NCBI GenBank assembly: GCA_029204225.1
Contig: CM055097.1
Coordinates: forward strand, 75,168,860-75,232,859
DNA length: 64,000 nucleotides
Direction: 5' to 3'
DNA from: Diphasiastrum complanatum
Taxonomy: Eukaryota > Streptophyta > Lycopodiopsida > Lycopodiales > Lycopodiaceae
The stretch's first letter is position 1. Each line of letters begins with the position of its first letter. Positions 33,018 through 44,420 of this stretch are shown piece by piece. Below the pieces are notes generated by a model. It saw nothing but the letters and a program-made list of their open reading frames with translations, did not search any database and was not told the DNA's origin. The translations under genes and the position numbers were made by a program.

Positions 33018-33733
33018 CAATCAAACATAGTTGCAGGCCATGTTCCGGAACGTAATCCGGGAATTCCCGCTAGGGTTTCCCGGACCGCAAAAAAAAAATT
33101 GTTTGGAAAGTTGCCAATATGGGTATCATGTGAAAGGATATCAAAAAAGCAATTGTTATGCAGATCTGTTGCTTGGTTTCAGATGGCTGCAGGCTACATT
33201 CATCAGAAATCTGGACATCAGTATATGTTTTTAGATGGTTTCAGCTATTCCACAAGAAGTATACAATTCCTGCCAGTCCAAGGAAGGCTCCTTCTAACTC
33301 TTTCTATCATTTTGTAACAGAAAACAGAATCAATAGATCTGCAAACCATTGGCATCAGAACTCCATTACAAAACTGATTTCTGATATCTATTGGAAAAGC
33401 AAATATTTCAAAAGCAAAACTGATTTCTAATTTCAAAAGCAAATATTTGAAAAGGCCTTAGTCTGTCAGAAATCAGAAATACTTCATGGAACGTGCATCT
33501 TAGAATCCGCTATCAGAAATAGCCTGATTGAACTATGATATATCTTGGATTGTAATCATTCCATCATGTCCACCATCCAATTAGGTTTTAGTTAGTATTA
33601 AACTCAAAAAAAAATTTGGTCGTTAGTCATTTTTTCACAACAAAATAATAAAAAATCACAATCCGGGTCACGGATCGCGCGATCCGGAACGTTTTTGCAG
33701 AGGATCGCGATCCGCTGCAACTGTGCAATCAAA
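33018..33733. mobile_element. hAT-like non-autonomous DNA transposon, 700 bp, with its target duplication
   Basis: The 8-bp duplication CAATCAAA (33,018-33,025 and 33,726-33,733) brackets a 700-base insert (33,026-33,725). Its ends are CATAGTTGCAG and, inverted, CACAGTTGCAG, 10 of 11 matching. Related sequence without the insert is present at about 30,500 and 31,690, where the target phrase occurs once. An 8-bp duplication and short terminal inverted repeats fit the hAT superfamily. Subterminal sequence is rich in GATCGCGATCC- and TTCCGGAA-like palindromes. No transposase frame is present. A second member is at 38,429-39,760. Confidence 0.82.
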
Positions 33734-34660
33734 TAAGACCATTCTCTGCATGGATAAAATATGGTAAATTACTATCAAATACTGTACTTCTCAAACTATG
33801 TAATGTTGATCTAAATGACAAATAATGTATCAACACTATGTCTACAGTAGTAACGTACATCATGAAGGGGAGACAATTTCCAATGCAATATTCATCTGCA
33901 CACCTAAGACGCATTTGCTGTTGTCCTCACTTCATGCTCAACACCGGACCGTTCATGGTCGATTTCTGACTCTCACAGCTTGCCCTTTCCCCAACACACT
34001 TTGGAAACTCAAAAAATTTCAACCTTGCCAGGTCTACTGGAATGCAACCAGAAAACATCAAAACCAACAAAAAGGCCCTAAGGATGTGATGTCATTAACA
34101 AAATTGACACACATGTTATTAACATAAAAGATTGACAGACATTGCATTCACATCAAAAATATTGAATAATGTGCAGAACGGTCAGTTTGATCAGGAATTG
34201 ACCTTATAAGCACAAGTTGGAAATGCACTGAAATTGGACCCCATCATCAGCGAGAACTTTAATAATAGCAGTGCCTAGGAACATCACCTCTATGTCTTGT
34301 CAAGACAAACATGGATACAATGTTCACCAAATACCGAATCCTGATGCCTTCACATGTGTTTTCAGTGGATTGAACTACCTCATAAGCATTCCACATTTTT
34401 GAGTGCGTCAAATTTCCACATTTTTGAGAGCCATTTATGCCAACTAGTAGGACACAGAAATAGGAAACAAGTTCAATGTAAGATGAGAACACCTCAAACC
34501 ACTTTCGAAGATCATTATTGCACAAATCAAGAGATGATGTAGACCACTCAGCAGAGTTACTTTTGTCAAATGCAGGACTGCATACATAGCAAAATGACAC
34601 AACGCCTTCACAGAACTTCTGCCAGAATTTACTCGAACACATCGGGGAAAAAACCTGTTC

Positions 34661-35490
34661 ACAAAGGAAAGTGCCTTGAGAAGGCATTCAAAGTCATGAT
34701 AGTACATACTACATAATAGTACATAGTACCATGCCTTGAGGGTGCACAGGACCCCATCATAAAACTAGCCTATCAGCAGCAACTCACATAGAGGGAAGCA
34801 TTAACGTTTCATCCCTTGGGTGTCGCTTCTGTACCAGAAGTTTAGGCATCTTCATAGTTAGCAAATGATCAATGATGATGTGCTAAAATGAATTATCTCC
34901 CACATAGACTCGTACAAAATATAGCACCTAGAATATTGTTCACAAAAGAAAGTGCCTTGAGAAGGCAATCAAAGTCATGATAGTACATATACTACATAGT
35001 ACCATGCCTTGGGGATTCACAGGACCCCATCATAGAACTAACTTATCAGCAGCAACTCACATAGAGGAACTCACATAGAGGGAAGCATTAACGCTTCATC
35101 CCTTGGGTGTCGCTTCTGTACCAGAAGCTTATGCATAGCAAATGATCAATGATGATGTGTTAAAATGAATCATCTCCCAAAGAGACTCGTACAAAGTATA
35201 GCATCTAGAATATTGTTCACAAAAGAAAGTGCCTTGAGAAGGCATTCAAAGTCATGATAGTACATACTACATACTACATATAGTACCATGCCTTGGGGGA
35301 GCACAGGACCCCATCATAGAACTAACCTATCAGCAGCAACTCACATAGAGGGAAGCATTAACACTTCATCCCTTGGGTGTCGCTTCTGTACCAGAAGCTT
35401 ATGCATCTTCAAAGATAGCAAATGATCAATGATGATGTACAGAAGCTTATGCATCTTCAAAGATAGCAAATGATCAATGATGATGTGTTA
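34661..35490 (-). repeat. Three tandem ~280-bp units carrying an exon-like block
   Basis: GAAAGTGCCTTGAGAAGGCA recurs with its flanks at 34,668, 34,949 and 35,226, spacing 281 and 277. On the minus strand each unit contains DFECLLKALSFVN-like sequence. A further partial duplication of AGAAGCTTATGCATCTTC follows at 35,392 and 35,441. Confidence 0.8.
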
Positions 35491-36823
35491 ACAAACGATC
35501 AAAAAAGAATGTTAACACAGGATCAAATGCAACAAATTATAAATGTTAACAACGGATGTAATGCAACAACCTCTCTGGAGATAATTATAAAATCAATGAA
35601 CACATATAACTGAGTAAGCTCGTTCTTCATACTCTCGCAATGCAACCCATCCAAGCTTTGGTGCATAGAAAATTACAAGCACATGGACCATCTCCAATTT
35701 TCCAGATCCAATTATATCTGGTACTAACTACAATCAAAACAAGATGATTTAAAGGACCACGACAAACGTCTATACATATGTAATTTCAAAGCTTAAAAAA
35801 ATCATCAGATTATTGAAAATGACCCCCAAAAAAAGGCATTGCAATATGTAACAAATTATATAGAAAAGGCACTTTTGCAGCTAAACTCACCAAGGAGAGA
35901 TGCCGAAATTTACAATCCTACCTATGGATTAAATATGACACTTTTCAGACTCTGCAATGTTGATCTAAACACCTTAAATATACCAATCCTATGTCTACAC
36001 TAGTAGCCTACAAAACCAAGAAGACATGCAATCTTCAATGCAACAATTCATCTGCACACACTATAATGTATTTAGTGTTTTCACGTCCTACTTGCCACTG
36101 GACATTTCATGGTCAACTTTTAACTTGAGCGGCTCAAACATTTCCCAATGTTGATCTAAACTCGCCTAAGACATTTTTGCTGATCTCCTCATCTCATACT
36201 TGGCACTGGACAATTTCATGATCATTTTGTGACTTATGCAGCTAAACCTTTTCCAATTCTTCTTGGAAGATTTACAGAGATTCAACCTTACATCTCTGCT
36301 AGCAAGCAGATGAGAAAACAGTGAAACCAAAAACAAGCTCTCACACTACTTGCTTCAACCTTCTCCTTGGAAACATACAGAGATTCAACCTTACATCTCT
36401 GCTTGCAAGCAGATGAGAAAACAGTGAAACCAAAAACAAGCTCTCACACTACTTGCTTCAACCATCATTAAAATTTAATAAAGTAACACATCCTCTGCAT
36501 GAATTAAATACGATAAATTACTATCAAATACTGACACTTCTCAAACTATATAATGTTAAACTAAAAACCTAAAAGGTACTAGTGCTACGTCTACAGTAGT
36601 AACGTACATCCCGAAGGAGACAATTGCAATGCAAGGTTCATCTGCACACCTAATTTCACCAGTTCATGGTCAATTTCTGACTCACACAGCTTGACCTTTC
36701 ACTGTTTGGAAGCTTACAAATTTCAGCCTTTCCAATTCTGCTTGAATGCCACCAGAGAACAGTGAAACAAACAAAGGCCTTGCGAATGTGATGTCATTAG
36801 CAAAATTGACATACATGCCTACA

Positions 36824-37129
36824 TCAAAATCTTTGATAATGTGCTGAACAGTCAGTTTGATCATAAAATGATTTCATACTAGTTTTGATGGTATATTTAC
36901 CAAGTTCAATGCACTGAAAATGGACCACAACATCAGCGAGAATTTTACTAGCAATGCCTAGAAACATCAACTCTATTATGGTGTCAACAGAAACATGATG
37001 GAAACAATGTTCACCAACTACCAAATCCTGATGCCGTAAGATGTGCTTGATGTGGATTATGCTTCCTCTTAAGCTTCCCATATTTTCTAGAGCGTCAATT
37101 TCCAAACTTTTACTAGCCACTACGTCCAC
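36824..37129 (-). CDS. Unrecognised 101-codon open frame in block I
   Basis: It reads from about MDVVASKSLEIDALENMGSL through GEHCFHHVSVDTI and ELMFLGIASKILADVVV. Similar but broken versions occur near 32,000-32,140 and 34,260-34,420, and a shorter one (LENVEMLKRKF) near 45,100-45,190. Recurrence of the same peptide elements suggests a true exon, but the borders are unclear and no family is recognised. The ATG is probably not the real start. Confidence 0.35.
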   Translation of the reverse strand: MDVVASKSLEIDALENMGSLRGSIIHIKHILRHQDLVVGEHCFHHVSVDTIIELMFLGIASKILADVVVHFQCIELGKYTIKTSMKSFYDQTDCSAHYQRF

Positions 37130-37260
37130 TAATAGGACAGCATTAAAAAAAAAAAATTATGTAAGATGCGAGCTATTAACACACGTTGTTCTGGTTTTTA
37201 GACACAATTTCAAACAACTAGGAAGATCTTTACTGGGGAAATCAAGAAATGCATAAACGT

Positions 37261-38420
37261 ACACCCTAGCCGGTACATTCAGCCTGGTAGTGTGAACAAC
37301 TTGCAGCTAGTATGATAAGCCAGTATTGGTGCATTCATCCAGGGCATTGAGAATCAACTGCTGTACCTTTAAGAATGCATTCTCAAGTTTCAGGACGTTG
37401 ACTTTGAATAGTCCTACCAATGCTTCAATTTGAAGATTTCCCTATTTGCTGTCATCAAGAGCTAGTTCTCTAATACAATCTCCTTCAATTGATGTAGCAT
37501 CTAAGGTTGACACTACCATCATTTCTGCTCAAACAAATATTATGAGATGTAAAATTGACTTTATTACTTGAATTGATCATCTTTACAATATGTGCTGCAT
37601 CATACCCTTACTTTCAGAATTAGAGCAACAATATTTAAGAACGCAGCCCCTGCTATGACAATCTGCAATGCTGTGAACAAAAAATTGGCGTAGGATTGAA
37701 AAGCGTAGATATAAGACTTATTGTCTTATATTTTTTGCATCGAAAGCAAAGTATCACTCCATCTTTATGCACCATTTATTTACTGTTTCAGCGTGACAAA
37801 TTTAAATAGCCTTTGGAAAGGTTTTCAGTTTAAGAAAACATCAATGATTTGTAGCACGACCATGAGATGTTTTTGGGAGTTAAAGATCAGGAAAAATTGT
37901 GGGGCAAAACTACCAAATATACCATTCATAAATTAAAAACCACCAGCAATTTATGCTAATATAATTTCACTCTAATTTGCAATCTCCTTTGCAAAATGTT
38001 AATATGTAAGATGAAGATGTAACAATGTTCTAGTTTGTATACCTTTTGGATCAATTCACATATGCAACTTCTTTCCTTGTCAGCCTAAAAAGCATCCCTC
38101 TCAAATATCCAAGTTAAATGTTTCGCACCTACCTGTTTAATTCTTTCTGATTTTCGAGATACCCGCAAATCGTACCACAGACTTTGGATTTAGTAATTCA
38201 CTTGTTAAGATGCACTTATGTGGGAATAGTATGTCAAGGTTCTAGGACTAGATTGATCATTCACAGCTAGTGGAACCATACAACTAGAACGCCTGGGCGG
38301 GGAAACCTCCCGAAGCCACAAATATAGCTATTTTATTTAAGTGGAACTTGCATAGATAAGTGCACGCTCCCCAACAAATATAATAGATCTTGTGCTCACT
38401 GCTTATCTTTATTAACTTGC
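37261..38420 (-). repeat. Block I segment paralogous to 47,930-49,300
   Basis: Shared phrases in the same order include CAATGCTGTGAACAAAA, CAACTTGCAG and ACCTCCCGAAGCCA. No open exon-like block is convincing. The right edge is interrupted by the second hAT-like element inside ATATGAAT. Confidence 0.5.
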
Positions 38421-38507
38421 ATATGAATCGTAGTTGCAGCGCGATTCCCGAATCGCGATTCAGATTCGCGATTCGGGATTTTCCCAGAATGTACATTCAT
38501 TCTCACA

Positions 38508-38810
38508 TGAATCTAATGTTGGAGCTTTGATGTATGTAACCTTTATAGATGATTGTACAAGATACACATGGATATATCTACTGTGTAAGAAAAGCTTAGT
38601 GTATGATTCCTTTGTAAAATTTAAGTCTCTTGTGGAGAAACAACTTAATGCTAGCATCAAAGTGTTAAGATGTGAAAATGGAGAAGAGTACATCTCCAAT
38701 AGTATGAGAAATTTTTGTGAGGCTAATGGCATTTAGAGAGAATTCACATGTACTTACACCTCCCAACAAAACGGTGTAGCCGAGAGAAAGAATAGACCTT
38801 CAAAATTTAT
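38508..38810 (+). pseudogene. Copia integrase fragment inside the hAT-like element
   Basis: The frame VGALMYVTFIDDCTRYTWIY leads to VLRCENGEEYISN and, after a stop, SQQNGVAERKNR. This matches the copia integrase core. The usual second catalytic residue in S-D-N-G-G-E-Y is replaced, reading CENGEEY. A further scrap, LPKPFWGEALL, at about 39,570 matches the region after the core. The fragments are non-functional and were either captured by the DNA element or left by a decayed insertion in it. Confidence 0.8.
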
Positions 38811-39676
38811 TTTTTTTTGAAATTGTTTTAGGCAATATGGTTTCAGATGAAAGCTCTGATCGAGGGGATTATGATTGTGTTGTTTGCCGACTGATTCGGG
38901 TGCGAAACACCAAAAAAGTGTGTTTTTACTCGGGGAGTTGGAAGGCCAAATCATGAAGAGGCCTTACCCCCAGACCCCGCCGTTAGGGGGCGTTGCCCCC
39001 CAAACCCCCCACCAGGGGACTACCGCCGCCCGAACCCCCCGTTTCCCGGGGGGCTACTGTCTGCCGAACCCCCTAGAGCTTCTTACTATATGGACACTGT
39101 AGATAAAAATGCCACCGCCCCCCTTAAGATAAAAATGGGGTCCAAATGCGCGCCGAGAAGGACCCAATATTTATGCCCCCAACTGTATGTACATTGCGCT
39201 CACATCTCTAGTGAACCAATTGCAAAAGTGATCCATACAGTTGATAGTCCAAACTGCAGCATTAACATTTATTGAAAACTAGAGCAAATGACAACCGAAT
39301 AGCTACTGAAAATAAGCTCTGTTTGTGCCTCATCTACTTTCAGGCAAGTTGATAAGGTCGCATATAGACCTATTGTTATTGGCTCATTTACATGCATTGA
39401 ATCTAGTCATGTTAGATCTAGGTTTTGGTAGAGATCTAGAAACTTCCATAGGTTGATAAGCTTGTGCAAGAATATCCAAATAGGATAAGAGGATGCTATA
39501 AATAGGCTACAAGCATGGGAGGAACCCATCGCTCTCATTCTTCTCTCATTCATTCTTATGGAAGATATAAATCTTCCTAAACCTTTTTGGGGTGAGGCTT
39601 TGTTGTGTTCTGAGAGGCAAAACGCTGGTTGGACCATTGATCCCCTAAGAAAATTTCAGCAATAAGCTATTTTTCC

Positions 39677-39704
<28 letters not shown>
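39677..39704 (+). repeat. A28 homopolymer run
   Basis: 28 uninterrupted A residues just inside the right subterminal region of the hAT-like element. Confidence 0.97.
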
Positions 39705-39707
<3 letters not shown>

Positions 39708-39768
39708 CGATTCTGGGTCACGAATCGCAGGATCGCGACCCGCGAATCGCTGCACCTATGATATGAAT

Positions 39769-40589
39769 ACATCATATCTACATGAGGATTACAACTGTGA
39801 ACTTCATTTGTGTGCTTCACTACCTGGAAAGATGTAAACTCTCAAGAAGGATGGCTGCTGAGATGCATATAAACTATACCAGATCCATGTAACAAAGTCC
39901 AAAGATGAAGCTAACTACTAAACGATTACAATCCCTAGATTCATCCAAAAACCGACATTTTTCAAGTAGGCTCCAAGAGTGAGAGCAATTTTCACAATCT
40001 AAAGGCACCGTTTGCTTTGAAAGCTCCCCCTCCAGAGGATAGTCCTTTCATTATTTCAAAGTGATCAGATAAACCGAGACATAATTTCTTCAACTTCATC
40101 TCACCTGCCATAAAAAGGCAACACAAGTTTCATATAAATCTACTAACCTACCCTCCCTCTACTCAAAACAACTCCATTTCCACCGACTACCACAAGTTGC
40201 AACACACCGATATTACACAACTGAAACATCTAGATTGGAACCAAAAAATTTTAATCACTAAAATCCTTGCCACATGATTGTCGCCCATCACATTGGATTG
40301 GGTTCATGATGTTGCTCCAGGCAGAGTAGAGTTTGCGAACTAACTTATCATAACTCAACTCAAATGGTCTAGGTTTCTTAGTAGTGCCATCTTCCCATCT
40401 AGATTTCTTAGTAGTCCCATCTTCCAATTCCAAAAGGTCCTTTCGAGCAGGCGTAAAGTACCTTCTCTAGAGAAACAAATTTTCAACTTAATGGTTTGTA
40501 ACATATCCTAATGTGCTCACAACATATAAGTGGAAAGCAATTATGCCAATTTCTTTTTGTTGAAATTCATTTTATGTTTTAAAAGACTT
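39769..40589 (-). pseudogene. Block I 5' region with one open exon-like frame
   Basis: It aligns with about 49,370-49,800. On the minus strand the frame at 40,251-40,433 reads MELEDGTTKKSRWEDGTTKK, with an internal duplication, then KLVRKLYSAWSNIMNPIQCD and CGKDFSD. The paralogous stretch at 49,690-49,800 keeps similar peptide scraps (KLY, FDGR, CGK) but is broken. This is probably the 5' portion of the duplicated gene in block I. No promoter was identified. Confidence 0.35.
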
Positions 40590-41180
40590 TTAACCCATTT
40601 TTTTAGTCACATTACTTCATTGCATGCTCTAAAACATTGAGAATTCAAATTTATAGACCAAACATTTTTGGTAATAGCTATTCTTTGTAAACTAAAATAT
40701 GAATGAAATGATTATTTTAACATGTATTGCATCTTCAAGACATTAGATGAAAAATTTGGATAAAACTTTTTTTCTAAATTCATCTCATCTTTCAACTAGA
40801 CATTTAATAGTAAAATTTGAAAATCAAATTTTTTGCTGAATTTATCTCCATCTGTTAACTAGTAGAATGTAGTTAAAGAATATGCCATGTCATATACACA
40901 CTTTGAACTAGATTCATCTAGTTAAAGAGAATCAATATCAAAAACTTGATAAAAACTGTACTCGTTTCCCCATGCTGCTTCCAATATACCCAAATTGGCA
41001 GTGAAGCAGGACATGTTGATTTCCGAAGAATATTCAAGGAGAGAACCACATGTCAAAAACTTCATATGCGACTCTCTAAAAGTTGTTTATGTTCACAATC
41101 ACTTCACAGCATATGGAGGCAGCAAATTTATGCATTGAAACAAAGCCTAATAAGCTCATATCTGCTGCTCAACAGGATTT
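40590..41180 (-). repeat. Block II, 3'-side segment
   Basis: It aligns with 4,640-5,490 and marks the boundary where block I ends and block II begins. No exon-like frame is evident. Confidence 0.45.
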
Positions 41181-41819
41181 TGTAACTTGCATAGATCCCA
41201 ATATTAAGAGACCAATCTCCAAGGTGAGATTATCCAATTACTATTCCCCATTAGAAACAACTTCATTACACATGGGCATAAGTAGCAGCCAATTAAAGAG
41301 CCGCTATTGAATCATTGGGCTAGGTGTAAATAAATGTAACAGATAGCATAACAGTTGCCGTGTAGCAGCAAAGACAAATAATCCACTAGGCAGGAAGCTC
41401 TCAAAATAATCACATCAGCCAGCGCAAGCCCCGTAGCAATTAGACAGCCAGTGGTAATTCTTATATATGAACAGCCTAAACCCGCTTGTTCAAACTTATT
41501 CCATTTTGGCTCACAAAGATTTTAACAAATATTTCAATGTGTAGCTGTGCATACCACCTACAGACAAATCATCACTAATCAGTGAGAGCAACGAAACTGC
41601 TTCACTAAGACTATGTACTTTCATTCTGAGTCAATAGAATGTATCCTAACCCAACCGCCCTCAACATCGTAATAGGCACTTTTACTGACACTAACCAACA
41701 CATAGAAGACATGATTACTTACCAAAGACAACTGATACGGAACCAAAAAAAAAAGTGCCATTCTTAAACACAACTAACAAAATGTTGTATCAAACTGATA
41801 AAACACGTGGTACTATCAC

Positions 41820-41841
41820 CTGGTAGTTCATATATGCCATC
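41820..41841 (-). CDS. Candidate 22-bp microexon, block II
   Basis: Same as 7,735-7,756 with one base changed, again between CGCAG and GTGAT on the minus strand. Confidence 0.35.
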
Positions 41842-43176
41842 CTGCGAGGTCAACACTATCATCAAAGAGACGAAAGAACCTGCTACAATCAAGGCCGTCA
41901 GAATCTACACTGGACGAAAATTGATAAGGCCATTAACAAGGCATGTACCTACTTGAATATGAAACCTACATCCCAATCACATGTATTGTTGAAACACCGC
42001 AGAGAGACACTGCATCACGTATTTAATCGTAACAACGTAGGGCACGGTGAAACCTTTGAACATCAGGCTGCCCTTTCATTTAAAAAGCTCCAGCTCCAGG
42101 CTCCTTTAATCACCACGAAAACTTTTGTTGCCTAGACTAACTTAACTGTCAAACTCTCGCGTCATTTTGTTTTCGATGGCAACTAAATCCCCATGAGCAG
42201 TCAAAATGGCAAACCCTTTCACATTAAGAATGAGGAACAAATCGAGATAATGATGCCGAGAACAGACCATCTGCTGCTAGGCCTTACCTGCCCACATGCA
42301 AAGTAGAAAAATTGTCCAATTGTGTAACAACCCATAAGACTGATTACCAAACGCTCAAGGACCAAATAGATAAGACCAGCAACCTTGGTCAACAGGTGCA
42401 ATCACTAGAAAACACGCCGATAGACAGTAGCAAAAGACCCACTTGGCATGAAATAGAAGCTACCAAGTTGCCAGCCAATGAGTGTGTCAATGCAGCAAAA
42501 GAATAAAATTAGAAAATCTGCTATCTAAAAGGGACGTAGACAAGCCAAAGAAAGACGTCAGCAACTGACCAAATATCTGGCGTGGAAGCAAAAAGGCAAT
42601 GTACCAACAACAGGTATAAGTCTAGGTGACCAGTACTAAGAAGCCGCCATTTTCTGCCAGAAGGACCGAGCACCTGCACTGCAGCTATTCTTGAGATGGT
42701 CAAGAAACAGAGTTTTTACATCTCGTGCACGGCAAAATGTATTCCAACATAAATAAGAAGATAGCAGGATGATGATGTTCTTAGCTTATTAGGGACTTCA
42801 AACTACATTTGCCACTCAGCAGCAGGACTGAATGTCGAATGCAGGACTGCAGCATAGCATTCTGATAGAACTCCTCAGAATTTACCGCAAAATTTACTTA
42901 AATCCAGCACAGCAAGGATAGAAGCCTCCGTGTTAAAAACTTTTTTTCTATATCTTTGTTGCATTTTAAACGAATGACTGACAAATTCAGTAAAATCTTT
43001 GAGGACACATTTAGCTTGATCCATCAACTCAATACATCAGAGATAGTCTTGCCTTGAATGTGGTAGGATGCAAGTCCGCACAAACTCCCACTGGCTAACC
43101 AACACTAAACCCCGATGAAAAACTTCAACATTAAAATTGTATCAAAGGAAGCCAAAATTACTGACGAACAAGAAAC

Positions 43177-43233
43177 CTGTAAAGCAGAATTCAAGCATTC
43201 GGACACCACCAAATGATATTGCAGCCTCCACAT
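43177..43233 (-). CDS. Candidate 57-bp exon, block II
   Basis: Preceded on the minus strand by CTCTGCAG and followed by GTTTCT. Its 19 codons are open in phase 0 (MWRLQYHLVVSECLNSALQ). Counterparts are at 11,442-11,498 (ends in a stop) and about 46,188-46,251 (longer). Confidence 0.35.
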
Positions 43234-43860
43234 CTGCAGAGCAGTGGCCAAGAAACAGCATGTAACGAGACAGTGACTACTGATTCCAATATATAATGTG
43301 AAATCTTTTCAACAATGAACTATCTCCCACTGAGAAATTCATATAAAGAGTTTGTGCTGCAACAAATGCAGAAGATACCCCACACATCATCTAGAATTTG
43401 TTCACGAAAGAAAGGTCATCAATAGTACACAACAGTACCATGTCCTGATGGTCCACAAAACCACATCAACAACCAACCTATCAGCAGCATTTCACATAAA
43501 GGGATGTTGCTACCGCTTTCATCAATTGGGTACAAAATTATAACTTTGTGAAGCGCAACTTCTGTAGCAGAATCTTCCACTACCTTCAAAGTTAGCAAAG
43601 GATCAAAGATAAATGTGTTAACAAAGGATCACAAACGCTAGAACAGGATCAAATGCAACGAATTAGAAATATTAACACAGGATCAAATGCAACATCCTCT
43701 GCTGAGACAATTATCTATGAATGCATATATTTAAGTAAGCTTATTTTTCATACACTGGTGTTGCAACCTGTCCAAGTTTGCACGGAATCAAACGCAACAT
43801 CCTCTTGCGGAGCTAATTATAAGATCTGTGCATATATTTGAGTAAGCATATTTTTCATAC

Positions 43861-43953
43861 ACTGGTGTTGCATCCCTTCCAAACTTTGGTGTATAGCAAA
43901 TTAGAAGCACATGGACCATCTTTCCACTGCTCAAGTTCGGACATTATCTGGTA
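43861..43953 (-). CDS. Candidate 93-bp exon, module copy 3
   Basis: Preceded by TTGTTTTCAG and followed by GTATGAAAA on the minus strand. It is 31 codons, open as YQIMSELEQWKDGPCASNLL and on to GCNTS. Compared with 9,640-9,732 most changes keep the frame and no indel has occurred. Confidence 0.45.
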
Positions 43954-44420
43954 CTGAAAACAATCCAAAACAAGATATTTTGAAGACCATGACAGACTTT
44001 GCCGTAAAAATGTACCTTCAATCATAGCTTTGTTGAAAATGACACCATAGACAGCCGCATCATTTGCACATGGGAATGGCTAATGGCTATGCAAAAGAGC
44101 AAAAGTCTAGCCTGCTCAGACTATGCTTCGTCTACAGTAGTAACCTAAATAAGGAAGGGGACATGCAATCTTTAATGCATCGTTCATCTAAGATGTATTT
44201 GCTTTTCTCACAACATACTTGCGAGATTTCATGGCCAATTTCTGACTCATGTAGCTTAAAGCTTTTCCTCTTCTCCTTCAAAGCTACAGAAATTCAACCT
44301 TTAGTTCTGCTTGCACGCAGAACAGCGAACAGTGAGACAATGCAAAACAGTGAACAGCGAGACAATGCAAAACAGCAAACAGTGAGACAAAAAGCAAGGC
44401 TCTGACACCAATCTTTTAAG

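Larger units (their letters stand above)
33734..37260 (-). pseudogene. Duplicated gene region, 5'-side modules of block I (decayed)
   Basis: It aligns in pieces with 44,420-47,930. Minus-strand traces include a variant KECWEKGK block near 33,950, a block like NVECLxRKFNPLKTHVKASGF near 34,340-34,410, a triplicated block at 34,671-35,490 (DFECLLKALSFVNNILDA), a decayed copy of the 93-bp exon at about 35,633-35,723 with a stop, and a long open frame at 36,824-37,129. Short exact duplications abound, for example 36,250-36,340 against 36,355-36,455. Most blocks carry stops or shifts. No known family was recognised. Confidence 0.4.
38421..39768. mobile_element. hAT-like non-autonomous element carrying copia-derived sequence, with target duplication
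   Basis: The 8-bp duplication ATATGAAT (38,421-38,428 and 39,761-39,768) flanks a 1,332-base insert. The ends CGTAGTTGCAGCG and, inverted, CATAGGTGCAGCG match at 11 of 13 bases and resemble those of the element at 33,026. The paralogous site near 49,300 (TTTGTATGAATAG) lacks the insert. Subterminal regions are full of AATCGCGATT-type palindromes, and both family members share a GGGTCACG-ATCGC phrase near the right end. Inside are pieces of a copia integrase (38,508-38,810 and about 39,555-39,600), a GC-rich hairpin-prone stretch and a 28-base A run. No transposase frame is present. Confidence 0.8.
41181..44420 (-). pseudogene. Module copy 3 of the unrecognised multi-exon gene (block II)
   Basis: It aligns along its length with 7,057-10,160 without the insertions there. 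Minus-strand blocks in order are HESEIGHEI (44,220-44,300), the 93-bp exon (43,861-43,953, open), a block near 43,320-43,400 preceded by TTGTTGCAG, a 57-bp block (43,177-43,233, open), the PTTFK-type region near 43,040-43,100, the HFAMHAV-type region near 42,790-42,870 (broken) and the 22-bp microexon (41,820-41,841). It keeps more open blocks than copies 1 and 2 and is the best candidate for a once-functional unit. Frames between blocks cannot be joined with certainty. Confidence 0.45.

Noticed and set aside
33018..39768. CRISPR-like or satellite interpretation of the palindromic ATCGCGAT blocks
   Set aside because: The blocks are confined to the subterminal regions of two elements with 8-bp target duplications, so they are transposon ends.
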